Below, piece after piece: positions 33,401-41,700 of a stretch of 64,000 nt of DNA. The notes beneath the pieces were generated by a model, which was not told the DNA's origin, searched no databases, and saw only the letters and a list, made by a program, of their open reading frames with translations. Each line of letters begins with the position of its first letter. The stretch's first letter is position 1. Source of the DNA: Bacteroidales bacterium (GTDB lineage: Bacteria; Bacteroidota; Bacteroidia; Bacteroidales; Muribaculaceae). The stretch spans positions 1-64,000 of the forward strand of contig JAQXRH010000010.1 in the NCBI GenBank assembly GCA_029218425.1, given 5' to 3'. The translations under genes and the position numbers were made by a program.

Positions 33401-34502
33401 CGATGTCGCGTACGCGCTTGCTGGCGATGGAGTTGCCGGATAGCGGCACGTAGCGACGGAAGTTGGTGTAGAACGGCGAGATGTAGTTGATGCCGCCCAA
33501 GTTGGTGCCTATCCAAATACCTTTTTCCCGGTCGCGGAAAATCTTGCCAATCTGGTTGTCGGAGAGGGTGGCGCTGTTCATGGGGTCGTAGCAGATATGT
33601 GTCACCTCGCCGCTGAGATTGTCGACGATGAAAACGCCCATCTGCGTGCCCACCCATATTTTGTCTTCAAAGACTTTGACGTCGCGGATAATGGTGTAGT
33701 GGATTTGTGGAGTGTCGAAGTCGGTGACAGTGTTGCGTCGTTTGTTGAAACGGCGTAGCTTGCCGGTGTGGGAGCCGATGACGATTTCGTTGTCAATATC
33801 GGCCATGCAGTAGATATTGTCGCCTTTAAGGGAGTTGCCGTCGCTGTCGCCCAGGTATTGGTCGAAAGAGTCGGAGTTGCTGTCGTAGCGGTAGATGCCG
33901 TTGCCGTTTGTTCCAATCCACACCTTGTCGCTGCGGTCGATGCATATGCTTTCGGCGCTGCCGTTGTCGGGCTCGTCGGTAGAGCCGAATACGTAGTGTT
34001 TGAGATTGCCGGCGGCGTCGAGACGGAAAACGCCTTGGTTGGGGAGCACAATCCAGGTGTTGCCTTCGGAGTCGGCTTTGATGTCGGACACCCAGTTGGT
34101 CATCTTCACGCCGTCGTCGGCGGCAGTGTCGATGTAGCTGAAGCGTTCGAAGCGCGGGTTGAGGATGAAGACGCCGATGTCGGTGCCCACGTAGAGAGAG
34201 TTGTCGGCTTTGGAATGGAGCGCGGAGATATTGTTGTTGCGAATGTTCTTGTCGCGGTCGTAGCAGTCGAACACTTTGATGTTGCGACCGTCGTAGCGAT
34301 TGAGTTTGTTGCGCGTTCCGAACCAGAGGAAGCCGTCGGGCGTCTGTGCAATCGCTTTGATGTCGGTTTGCGACAGGCCGTTTTCCTTGTTGATATTTCG
34401 GAAATAGAAATCGTGGGATGATGTCGTGGCCGGGGCGGGTATCGCCAGTGCCAGCGGCGCCACCATCAAGCTCAATATTATGGATAATAGATGTTTCTTC
34501 AT
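30405..34502 (-). CDS. Hybrid two-component system regulator (HTCS)
   Basis: A 1365-residue membrane sensor-regulator in one chain. It has a signal peptide (1-20); periplasmic Reg_prop beta-propeller repeats (about 35-650, WFGTRN, WIGTNG, WFGTNNGL); a Y_Y_Y Ig-like domain (about 690-780); a transmembrane helix (about 787-808); a HisKA domain with His844 in AHEIRTP; an HATPase domain (NNLLSNAVRY, STGIGLNLA, about 940-1055); a Thr/Glu/Ala-rich linker (about 1060-1102); a receiver domain with Asp1157 in VITDLMMPQMDG; and an AraC helix-turn-helix (about 1260-1357). Such proteins bind oligosaccharides in the periplasm and switch on the adjacent glycan genes. It is central in the locus, co-transcribed with GH43, FG-GAP and GH2 genes, and divergent from the GH2-GH92 operon. 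Confidence 0.96.
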   Translation of the reverse strand: MKKHLLSIILSLMVAPLALAIPAPATTSSHDFYFRNINKENGLSQTDIKAIAQTPDGFLWFGTRNKLNRYDGRNIKVFDCYDRDKNIRNNNISALHSKADNSLYVGTDIGVFILNPRFERFSYIDTAADDGVKMTNWVSDIKADSEGNTWIVLPNQGVFRLDAAGNLKHYVFGSTDEPDNGSAESICIDRSDKVWIGTNGNGIYRYDSNSDSFDQYLGDSDGNSLKGDNIYCMADIDNEIVIGSHTGKLRRFNKRRNTVTDFDTPQIHYTIIRDVKVFEDKIWVGTQMGVFIVDNLSGEVTHICYDPMNSATLSDNQIGKIFRDREKGIWIGTNLGGINYISPFYTNFRRYVPLSGNSIASKRVRDIAESPDGLIWLATEDAGVSIFNPATGLFDNNSVNSGRLHLYDNKTLTVMSRKNEMWVGYFKNGIDIIDYATRHVRHLSSAQLGINEESVYALCEDSNNNVWLGNGWSIYTSAGDALPMTLVPEFGLNYNFDILEDSNHDMWIITMGNGVYRFTPSTRQLRHYTHDENNATSLSSNSVSNVIETSRGQLWFSTDRGGICVFNPKDESFTSYSIAQGLPDDTAYKMLEDKNGFLWFGTNNGLVKFNPGDGAVTIYNTGNGLPANQFSYKGALKASDGRFYFGCSEGLVSFDPYNILTNDVPPSVYITGFSVNNEEITPNAPDSPLNESIMGAHHITLKCDQNIISFQFAALSYIDAASNKYAYRMDNVNSDWVYTTNDRSMTYANLPPGHYTFHVKGANADGVWSTDEQTLSITILPPWYRSNLAIIIYILLAIAMIYLAFMLWRRRARRKAADKERQFNDEKEKEIYRSKLDLYVKIAHEIRTPVTLINGPLESLLDMNISDPEISRSLLTMQRSTNELMSITNQLLDFRKIDKKKMELSLGRLEVTSVLNNKITGFKSLLTHKGITLEATLPQEGCYINGDSNAMTKIVNNLLSNAVRYCHAHIAIDLRSDNGLMILRILNDGEVIAPEYQEKIFDPFYQMAKDANADSSTGIGLNLARSLAELMGGTLTYSIVDGLNCFTLHLNLYAGTDAQVIDNESETADTEATGTTAETAETTAGTETTETAANEKPAEAPGVSSQVILLVEDNAEVRQFIAEKLSKRYKVLTATNGVEALAIISDAATPVDMVITDLMMPQMDGMELTRKIRSILEVSHMPIIILTAKNDLNSKVAGLSEGADAYIEKPFSMKYLFAQIKAIFDKRQRDRINYSRNPFMTSISNSGMSAADKALLDKITHSIEENLTDPNFGVEMLADQVNLSRSSLHRKLKDLIGTSPTDFVRLIRLKKAADLITEGSYRIGEVCYIVGINSPSYFIKIFQKQFGMTPKDFEKRQREQKKPNE

Positions 34503-34706
34503 GTTATAAGTTAAGGACTGCTCAAAATTACCATTGTCGCAAATTTTAATCGGCTCAAAAAATGTAAAAATAGTAGAATTGTCGCAAGGCGGTTTGGTTT
34601 GGAATGCAAATTTATGCGAAAATTACATTTATTTGGCGAGATGTGGCAGAATTGTGTCATTATATTGCCGATATTTGCGGAAGAAGTTATTTTACGAGAA
34701 AATGCC
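34503..34706. promoter_or_regulatory. Divergent control region between the hybrid regulator and the GH2-GH92 operon
   Basis: On the minus strand TAATTTTG (34523-34530) matches the -7 consensus for the regulator gene. ATTGTCGCAA occurs twice on the plus strand, at 34533-34542 and 34578-34587, a 45-base period. It is a candidate binding site for the regulator's AraC domain. For the plus-strand GH2 gene, TTTG (34598-34601), 22 bases and TACATTTA (34624-34631) is a weak promoter match. Confidence 0.5.
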
Positions 34707-36707
34707 ATGAAGAAATTTTGGATTTATTTACTTATTGCCATGTCGTCGGCAGCCGTAGCGTCGGCGTCGGTGCGCAGGGCTATACCGTTCAACGACGGAT
34801 GGAAGTTTCATAAAGTGACGACACCCGCAGAGGTGTCGGAGGTGACCTTGCCCCATTGCTATAATGCCGATGATGGCACGTCGGCCGATTACTACCGCGG
34901 CGAGGCCGTTTATGCCAAAACCTTTGACGCGCCGGCCATGGAGAAAGGCGACCGCGTGTTCATAAGATTTGAGGCCGTCGGGTTCCAAGCCAAAGTGGAA
35001 GTCAACGGCGTGGAGCTGGGGCATCACAAGGGAGGCTTCACGGCGTTCTGCTACGAGCTGACCGAGTTGCTGCGCACCAAGGGGAATAGCATCACAGTGA
35101 CCGTCGACAACCGCAAGGACATGACCATAGCGCCAATCAATGCCGATTTCACCATGTTCGGCGGCATATACCGCCCCGTTAGCTTGTTGGTGCTGCCCAA
35201 GGGGCATATCACCCCGGTGGACTATGCATCGCCGGGCGTCTACTTCGAGCAACTTGAGGCCGATGCGACCCAGGCGCGAGCCGCCGTGAAAGTGCTTGTC
35301 GACGGATTCGACGACAAAGAGCTTGGGCGGCTGTCGCTGTATAGCGAGTTGCGCGACGGCGAAGGCACGGTGGTGGCACGCACGTCGACCAATGCCGTGA
35401 TGCGCCACAACGGATTCAATGCGCTCGCCGACACCATCACGGTGGCCAATCCCGAATTGTGGAACGGGCGAAGCAACCCCGCGCTGTATACCCTTGCCAC
35501 ATATATTATTAAAGGAGAAGTGATAGTAGACAAAGTGGAGCAGACGGTGGGCTTCCGCACCGTCGAAGTAGACCACGACAAAGGGTTTATACTCAATGGT
35601 AAAAGCCACAACCTGCGCGGAGTAAACCGACATCAGGACCGACCCGGCAAAGGTTGGGCAATCTCCGAGGCCGACCATCGCGAGGATATGGAACTCATCA
35701 AGGAAATAGGAGCCAATGGCATACGCCTTGCCCACTATCCCCATGCCGAGTACTTCTACGACCTGTGCGACCGCGAAGGGATGCTCGTGTGGGCCGAGAT
35801 TCCTTTTGTAGATAATGCGCCCGACAACGAAGAGTTTGCGGCGACCACCAAGAGCCAATTGATAGAGCTGATACGCCAGAACTACAACCACCCCTCGATA
35901 TTTTGCTGGAGCCTGTTCAACGAGCTTGGCGGTCCGGCTGCGACGAAGATAGTCACCGAGCTAAATGACATAGCTCATCGCGAGGACCCCCACCGCTACA
36001 CCACTGCCGCCTCCAACGACGACAATTCGCCGCTGAACGCCATCCCCGACATCATGGCCTATAACACCTATCCCGGGTGGTATTGGGCCGACCCCGCCAC
36101 CATGCAATATGCTATCGACTGGAAATACCGCCCCGACAAGCAGCCGCTTGGCATCAGCGAGTATGGCGCCGGGGCAAGCATCCATCATCACGGCATACTC
36201 AGTGAGCACCCCGACACCGGCGGCGACTATCATCCCGAGGAGTGGCAGGCTACGGTGCATGAAATCAACTACCGCGAAATCAGTAAGCGCAACTTCGTGT
36301 GGGGCACATTTGTATGGAACATGTTTGACTTCGCCAGTGCCGGACGCACCGAGGGCGACACCTACGGCATGAACGACAAAGGGCTCGTCACCTACGACCG
36401 CGCCACCCCCAAGGACGCATTCTATTTCTATAAGGCCAATTGGAACGCCGAGCCAATGGTACACATAGCGGGGAAACGTTTCACGCCCCGAGGCGCCGAA
36501 GCGCGACAGGTGAAAGTGTATACTAATTGCGATGGCATCTATCTGATACACAACGGAGTGCGCTATTATCCCGATGGCAATCCGCAAGCCCATGTGTACA
36601 CGTGGGACAACCTACCGTGGGCCGAAGGGGAGAACCGCATCACCGCCCACGGAGTGAGCGACGGAAAGATAATCTACGATAACTGCATTATAATATACAA
36701 TAAATGA
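34707..36707 (+). CDS. Secreted GH2 beta-galactosidase-like enzyme
   Basis: A 666-residue enzyme starting at 34707. The frame is open upstream to 34599, but only this Met gives a clean signal peptide (1-20). GH2 domains are complete: sugar-binding (about 25-165), Ig-like (170-285, ending WNGRSNPALY...VGFRTVEV) and TIM barrel with NLRGVNRHQD, acid/base Glu406 in WSLFNELGG and nucleophile Glu485 in GISEYGAG. These are LacZ/BgaB-type motifs, so beta-galactosidase is the best guess, with beta-glucuronidase less likely. The stop TGA overlaps an ATG (ATGA) that starts the 14-codon ORF created by a 41-bp duplication, after which the GH92 gene begins. It is the first gene of the plus-strand operon divergent from the sensor. 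Confidence 0.92.
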   Translation: MKKFWIYLLIAMSSAAVASASVRRAIPFNDGWKFHKVTTPAEVSEVTLPHCYNADDGTSADYYRGEAVYAKTFDAPAMEKGDRVFIRFEAVGFQAKVEVNGVELGHHKGGFTAFCYELTELLRTKGNSITVTVDNRKDMTIAPINADFTMFGGIYRPVSLLVLPKGHITPVDYASPGVYFEQLEADATQARAAVKVLVDGFDDKELGRLSLYSELRDGEGTVVARTSTNAVMRHNGFNALADTITVANPELWNGRSNPALYTLATYIIKGEVIVDKVEQTVGFRTVEVDHDKGFILNGKSHNLRGVNRHQDRPGKGWAISEADHREDMELIKEIGANGIRLAHYPHAEYFYDLCDREGMLVWAEIPFVDNAPDNEEFAATTKSQLIELIRQNYNHPSIFCWSLFNELGGPAATKIVTELNDIAHREDPHRYTTAASNDDNSPLNAIPDIMAYNTYPGWYWADPATMQYAIDWKYRPDKQPLGISEYGAGASIHHHGILSEHPDTGGDYHPEEWQATVHEINYREISKRNFVWGTFVWNMFDFASAGRTEGDTYGMNDKGLVTYDRATPKDAFYFYKANWNAEPMVHIAGKRFTPRGAEARQVKVYTNCDGIYLIHNGVRYYPDGNPQAHVYTWDNLPWAEGENRITAHGVSDGKIIYDNCIIIYNK

Positions 36708-36756
36708 GGAAGTTATTAGATAACTGCATTATAATATACAATAAATGAGGAAGTTA
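36678..36756. repeat. 41-bp tandem duplication at the GH2/GH92 junction
   Basis: A 38-base segment is present twice, at 36678-36715 and 36719-36756, identical by eye, with a 3-base interval. Each copy contains the ATAAATGAGGAAG junction in which a stop TGA overlaps an ATG. The second copy holds the GH92 start codon. Confidence 0.95.
36704..36748 (+). CDS. 14-codon ORF created by the junction duplication
   Basis: ATG at 36704 overlaps the GH2 stop as ATGA, and the TGA at 36746-36748 overlaps the GH92 ATG at 36745 as ATGA. The encoded peptide starts MRKLLDNC, joining the first four residues of GH92 to the tail of GH2. It is probably a by-product of the duplication that preserves translational coupling, not a functional peptide. 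Confidence 0.35.
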   Translation: MRKLLDNCIIIYNK

Positions 36757-38979
36757 CTGATAGGGATGCTGCTCATTGTGGCAATTACGGCCGGAGCAGC
36801 CAATAAGAGTGCGGTTGACTATGTCAATACGTTGATAGGCACTGCATTAAAGGGAGAAGGAGGCACTGCGCCATTCGTGGGGCGACCGTTCATGATGACC
36901 AACTTCTTGCCGCAGACGCGCCAGAACAAGATGGGCACGATGGCATATGTATATGACGACAAGGAGATTATAGGCTTTATGGCATCGCATCAGCCCACGG
37001 TGTGGATGGGCGACTACGGATATGTGTCGCTGATGCCGCTGGGGGGCAGTGCAGCCGAGGACCAGGCCTATTGGTTGCCAGAGTCGCGCGGATTGGCCTA
37101 CGACCATGCCGATGAGACCGCCACGCCCTATTATTACTCGGTGAAGATGCGCACCCCCGGCGGGAAGCAAATCAAAGGGGAGATGACGGCGGCAAGCCGA
37201 GCAGCGGTGATGCGTTTCACCTTTCCCAAGAAGAGCCGGCCACAGCTTGTGGTGCAGGGTATCAACCTCAATGCCGCGCTCGCCGACTGGTGCAACGACT
37301 ACGGCCCGCGCCTCGACAAGATACGCGGATACATAGAAGTCGACACCGTCAACAACGAAGTGCGGGGCTACAACCCCGACCGCCAATCGTCGCAGATAGG
37401 GCCCGACTTGCCCAATTTCAAAGGGTATTTTGTTATAAAATTCAACCGGCCGATACGTGACGCATTTGTGTGGGACGGCGACCGGGCATATTCCGGTGAG
37501 CTGTCGCGTGAAGGCACACGCCTTGGCGCCACGCTGACTTTTGACGGCAAAAGCGCCGTGGTAGAGGCACGCGTAGGCACCTCCTTCATCAGTATAGAGC
37601 AAGCTCGCGCCAACCTCGACCGAGAGATAGGCGACCAGCCGATGGCGACCGTAGCCGCCGCAACGCGTGCCGCCTGGGAGGAAAAGCTGGCCAAAATAGA
37701 GCCAAAAGGGATAGATGCCGACACCAAATCGGTGTTCTACACCGCCATGTACCATTGCTACCTCTTTCCGCGCGAGTTTTCGGAGTACGGCCGGTATTAC
37801 AGCGCGTTCGACGACCAAGTGCACGAGGGGGTCAGCTATAACGACTACTCGCTGTGGGACACCTTCCGCGCCTTCCACCCGCTGATGACAGTTATAGAGC
37901 CCGAGCTTACCGGCGACTGGATAACGTCGCTGTTGCAGATGTACAGCCAGGGAGGCTGGATGCCGATGTGGCCCAACCCCACGTATACCAATATCATGAT
38001 AGGCACGCACGCCGATGCCTTGATAGCCGACGCATATATGAAAGGGATACGCAACTACGACGTAGACCTGGCCTACGAAGCGATGCGCAAGGACGCCATG
38101 ACGCCACCCGACAGCGACACCAAGCGGCGCTACGGCGACCGCGACCGCTGGACATCGTATGAGGCCCGAGCCGGTGCAAGCTGGTATCACTCACTGGGTT
38201 ATATACCCGACGACCGCACGGCAGAGTCGGTGTCGCGCACATTGGAATATGCCTACGACGACTGGTGCGTGGCGCAGGTGGCTCGTCAACTTGGCCATCG
38301 TGAGGACTATGAGCGGCTAATGGCCATGTCGCAGAACTATCGCAATATCTACAACAGCGAGAAAGGCTTCATGTTGCCTCGCAAATACAATGGCGAGTGG
38401 ATCGACCTCGACGACCATAACCGCACCGGGCTTACCGAAGGCTCGAAGTGGACCTACCTCTTTTGCGTGATGCAGGATGTGGCCGGCATGATAGAGATGA
38501 TGGGCGGCGAAGAGGCGTTTGCCGCCAAGCTCGACCGCAACTTTGCCGAGGGTCATTACTGCCACGACAATGAGCCGGGGCACCATTATATCTACTTATA
38601 CGATTATTGCGGCCAGCCGCGCAAGGCCCAGGAGCTTGTGCGGCGACACACCCGCATCAACTACCATAATGCACCCGACGGTGTCAACGGCAACGACGAC
38701 TGCGGCCAGATGTCGGCATGGTACATATTTTCGGTGATGGGCTTCTATCCCGTGACCCCCGGTTCCAACACCTTTGCCATCGGAGCGCCGCAGTACCCCG
38801 AGATTACTGTGAAAGTGGGGGCCGACGGCCATAGCCTTACCATCCGCGCCGAGAACCTGTCGGAGGAGAACAAATATGTCGACCATATAGAAATAGACGG
38901 CGTGCGCCATGCAGGCAACTTCCTGACCTGGGAAACCCTCACTACGGCCCGCGACATCACCTTCGTGATGACCCGCTAA
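36745..38979 (+). CDS. Secreted GH92 alpha-mannosidase
   Basis: A 744-residue GH92 enzyme with a signal peptide (1-19). The N-terminal beta-sandwich begins VDYVNTLIGT, and the (alpha/alpha)6 barrel has DYSLWDTFRAFHPL, the acid candidate Glu565 in TEGSKWTYLF and Asp651/Asp652 in GNDDCGQMSAWYIFS. In the family's usual GNEDCGQMSAW the first acidic residue is Glu, so Asp651 is a conservative change. EGSKW replaces the common EGNAWQ and the usual His of VPHD is replaced by Gln (VMQD), hinting at a specificity different from alpha-1,2-mannosidase. GH92 enzymes are calcium-dependent exo-alpha-mannosidases in the periplasm. The gene is coupled to the GH2 gene through the duplicated ATGA junction and ends before a terminator at 39075. 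Confidence 0.92.
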   Translation: MRKLLIGMLLIVAITAGAANKSAVDYVNTLIGTALKGEGGTAPFVGRPFMMTNFLPQTRQNKMGTMAYVYDDKEIIGFMASHQPTVWMGDYGYVSLMPLGGSAAEDQAYWLPESRGLAYDHADETATPYYYSVKMRTPGGKQIKGEMTAASRAAVMRFTFPKKSRPQLVVQGINLNAALADWCNDYGPRLDKIRGYIEVDTVNNEVRGYNPDRQSSQIGPDLPNFKGYFVIKFNRPIRDAFVWDGDRAYSGELSREGTRLGATLTFDGKSAVVEARVGTSFISIEQARANLDREIGDQPMATVAAATRAAWEEKLAKIEPKGIDADTKSVFYTAMYHCYLFPREFSEYGRYYSAFDDQVHEGVSYNDYSLWDTFRAFHPLMTVIEPELTGDWITSLLQMYSQGGWMPMWPNPTYTNIMIGTHADALIADAYMKGIRNYDVDLAYEAMRKDAMTPPDSDTKRRYGDRDRWTSYEARAGASWYHSLGYIPDDRTAESVSRTLEYAYDDWCVAQVARQLGHREDYERLMAMSQNYRNIYNSEKGFMLPRKYNGEWIDLDDHNRTGLTEGSKWTYLFCVMQDVAGMIEMMGGEEAFAAKLDRNFAEGHYCHDNEPGHHYIYLYDYCGQPRKAQELVRRHTRINYHNAPDGVNGNDDCGQMSAWYIFSVMGFYPVTPGSNTFAIGAPQYPEITVKVGADGHSLTIRAENLSEENKYVDHIEIDGVRHAGNFLTWETLTTARDITFVMTR

Positions 38980-39074
38980 TACCCGCCGAGGATGACTGCA
39001 CGATGATAGCGCGCCATGGTGCATTGGAATCATCGGCAGACCGATAGTAGGGCGCCGTAGAGTTGATAGCATAG

Positions 39075-39106
39075 GCGGTGTGCCAAAAATGGTTTTGACA
39101 CACCGC
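39075..39106 (+). terminator. Terminator hairpin after GH92
   Basis: GCGGTGTGCCAAAA (39075-39088) pairs with TTTTGACACACCGC (39093-39106) with one C-A mismatch and a 4-base loop, followed by TTTATTAG. It is the same hairpin type as at 6711 and 12661. Confidence 0.7.
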
Positions 39107-39193
39107 TTTATTAGTGCGTGAGAAATGTAGTGAAGTAGGCTACTTTGGTATTTGTGGCAATTACTACCATTGTGCTATTTTTTGAGAGATGAG

Positions 39194-39227
39194 TTGACGA
39201 TTGTTGTATTTTTTAAAGATAAATTTG
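39194..39227 (+). promoter_or_regulatory. Promoter of the clan GH-D gene
   Basis: TAAATTTG (39220-39227) is a full -7 match. TTG at 39194-39196 gives a 23-base spacer, at the long end of the range. It lies between the terminator at 39075 and the gene, so a new transcript starts here. The rest of the 338-base gap holds nothing else I can identify. Confidence 0.6.
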
Positions 39228-39317
39228 CAATAGTCAATATCTCGCAAAGGCGACGCCTGTGGGAAATAAAGAATGGAAAAGCAAAAAGAACAAACCGTCA
39301 TAGAAACAAACAATACC

Positions 39318-41426
39318 ATGTCAACTATTAATGGAAAACTGAAGGCGATGGGCCTGATGATAGCGATATCGGGGTTAACGATATCGGCAGCAGGGTCCGG
39401 AGAGTCGACGATAGAATACGGGAAGTGGGCAATCAACTTGGATGGCACGAGCAACAAAGTGAGTTTTGCCAAAGATGGCAATGATGTGCTCAAGGGAGTG
39501 TCGGTGCGGTTCAAGTATAACGGCACCGTGTATGACACGTCGGAGTTCACGACAGCCACGGTGAGCGAAAGCACCGTAGCCGACAAGGCCGGCGACGCGC
39601 ACAGCTATACCATCAGTTACAGCAACGGCGACGGCGTTCCGACAGTCGACCAGACATTCTTGCTGTTTGCCGACCGCGATTATTTCCTTACGGAGGTGAC
39701 GCTGAAATCGGACTCGGAGATAAAGTCGAATTACATAGCACCGGTGTACACAACGGAGAAAAACCTGTTTTTGCCGGCCGACAATAGCAACAGGATGCTC
39801 ACGGTGCCCTTTGACAACGACGGATTTGTGACTTACGGGTCGCACACGTTGAGCTGCTCGTCGCAGACGAGTTCGGCGATTGGGCGAGTGCCGCGAGATA
39901 CTATATCGTTTGAGGTGACATCGATATTCAATGGCAACACCCAGCGCGGGCTTGTGGTAGGGTCGGTGGAGCACGACAATTGGAAATCGGCAATAAGGAT
40001 GACCGGAAGCCCACTGATACAGAGCTACATGTCGAAATTGGAATGTTATAGCGGAGCGACGCATGCCGCCACCCGCGACGAGTATAACGGTTATCTGATG
40101 CCCCACGGCGAGCTGAGAGGCACGCAAGTGAAGTCGGCGCGTTTTATGGTAGGCCTGTTTGATGACTGGCGCACCGGTATGGAGACCTACGGCGAAGTCA
40201 ACAACATGTATGCGCCGAAGCGAGCATGGGACGGCCCGACACCATTCGGGTGGAACAGCTGGGGCGGCATGGCCACCCATGTTAACTACGAAGGAGTGCT
40301 GTCGGTGTCGGATTTCGTGAAGGAAAACTTTCAGGGGAAGAACAACTTCGCCCCCGACGGCGTAGTGTTCATAGACCTCGACTCCTATTGGGGCAATCTT
40401 GATTGGGACCAATTGGAGGACTTCTGCAACCATTGCCGGGCCAACGGGCAGACGCCGGGCATTTACACAACGCCCTTCTCCAACTGGACACACTCCGACG
40501 GCGACGCTGTGGAGGGGAACAACGGCTATTACTATGGCGATGCCTTGCTCTACGTGAACGGGCAGAAGACCGGTCGCCTCGACCCCACGCACCCCGCCAC
40601 GTTGTCGTTGATGAACTATCAGATAGATAGATTTAAAGCGATGGGTATCAAGTATATAAAGCTCGACTTCCTAAATCATGGCAGCTGCGAGGCCGATGGC
40701 TTCTACAATAAGGATATCACCACCGGCATCCAGGCATACAATTACGGCATGAAGCATTTTGCCGAGCGATGCGGCGACGACATGTTCATCGTGTTGTCAA
40801 TATCGCCGTTGTTCCCGTCGCAATATGCCAATGCACGACGCATCAGCTGCGATGCGTGGGGTGAGATGTGGCACACCAACTACATGATGAACAGCTTGTC
40901 GTTCGGTTGGTGGCTCGACCGGGTGTACTGTTACAACGACCCCGACCACTTGTGCGTGTCGGACCGCAGCGAAGAGGAGAACAGGGCACGACTGACCACC
41001 GGCGTGTGCACGGGATTTTGCATGAATGGCGACAACCTGTCGACGGCCGGGACGCACACCGGTACGGCAGCCAATCAGGCCCGTGCAAAGAAATATTTCC
41101 AGTTTGCCGACATCAACGAGGCAATCAACATGGGCCGGTCGTTCCGCCCCGCCTACGGTCATAGCCTGCATGGGCCCAACAACTCAGTGGACCTGTTTTA
41201 TCTTGAGACAGCCGACAGCTGGTACATAGCATATTTCAGCTATGGAGAAGGGACCAAGAGCGGAACCCTTGACTTGACCACGCTCGGCATAGAAGTAGAT
41301 GCGGTGGATGTGGCACGCAGCAAAGAGCTGTGGACCGGGGCAGGAGTAAGCATCGAAGGCACCGGCATGCAGTATAAAGTAATCAACAACGAGGCCAAGC
41401 TTTACAGATTGTACAAGAAGCAGTAG
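39318..41426 (+). CDS. Secreted clan GH-D glycosidase (GH27/GH36-like)
   Basis: A 702-residue protein from the Met at 39318. A start at 39273 would add 15 polar residues before the signal peptide, so it is less likely. A signal peptide (about 1-25) and an N-terminal beta-sandwich (about 30-300) precede a TIM barrel opening with FGWNSWGG. The nucleophile is Asp450 in KYIKLDFLNHG and the acid/base candidate Asp512 in RISCDAWGEMW, both clan GH-D signatures. The C terminus is a small beta domain. Known activities of this clan are alpha-galactosidase, alpha-N-acetylgalactosaminidase and, in GH27, beta-L-arabinopyranosidase; the last would fit arabinogalactan. It has its own promoter and lies 274 bases before the IPT/NHL lipoprotein, with no terminator between them. 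Confidence 0.88.
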   Translation: MSTINGKLKAMGLMIAISGLTISAAGSGESTIEYGKWAINLDGTSNKVSFAKDGNDVLKGVSVRFKYNGTVYDTSEFTTATVSESTVADKAGDAHSYTISYSNGDGVPTVDQTFLLFADRDYFLTEVTLKSDSEIKSNYIAPVYTTEKNLFLPADNSNRMLTVPFDNDGFVTYGSHTLSCSSQTSSAIGRVPRDTISFEVTSIFNGNTQRGLVVGSVEHDNWKSAIRMTGSPLIQSYMSKLECYSGATHAATRDEYNGYLMPHGELRGTQVKSARFMVGLFDDWRTGMETYGEVNNMYAPKRAWDGPTPFGWNSWGGMATHVNYEGVLSVSDFVKENFQGKNNFAPDGVVFIDLDSYWGNLDWDQLEDFCNHCRANGQTPGIYTTPFSNWTHSDGDAVEGNNGYYYGDALLYVNGQKTGRLDPTHPATLSLMNYQIDRFKAMGIKYIKLDFLNHGSCEADGFYNKDITTGIQAYNYGMKHFAERCGDDMFIVLSISPLFPSQYANARRISCDAWGEMWHTNYMMNSLSFGWWLDRVYCYNDPDHLCVSDRSEEENRARLTTGVCTGFCMNGDNLSTAGTHTGTAANQARAKKYFQFADINEAINMGRSFRPAYGHSLHGPNNSVDLFYLETADSWYIAYFSYGEGTKSGTLDLTTLGIEVDAVDVARSKELWTGAGVSIEGTGMQYKVINNEAKLYRLYKKQ

Positions 41427-41700
41427 CCCGCAGCCGTCGGCGCGGAGCATCGCGTCAGGCAGTAAGCCGCCGAGAAGAGAAGCAATATAAAAGCGAGCCG
41501 TGGGCGGCAAACTGGGGCGAGCCGAAAAATGAAGCGAGCCGAAAAAATTGAAGAGAAACAGCAACCCGATAATAAACTGAAATATACCGAGATAAACCAA
41601 TAATTAACCAAAAAAATAACAAGCTTAAAAAAGAAGAAAGCGAAACAACCAACCTGCAATAAAACAGATAGAGAAATAGACAAACCAAACTATTACCATA
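41427..41700. other. Purine-rich gap before the SusC/SusD operon
   Basis: These 274 bases show no gene, promoter box or hairpin. The plus strand is strikingly rich in A and G, and GCGAGCCG occurs three times (41493-41500, 41517-41524, 41534-41541). It may be a long unstructured leader within a read-through transcript. Confidence 0.5.

Noticed and set aside
36847..38190. A 447-codon minus-strand open frame
   Set aside because: It is the antisense shadow of GH92, and no motif or start context supports it.
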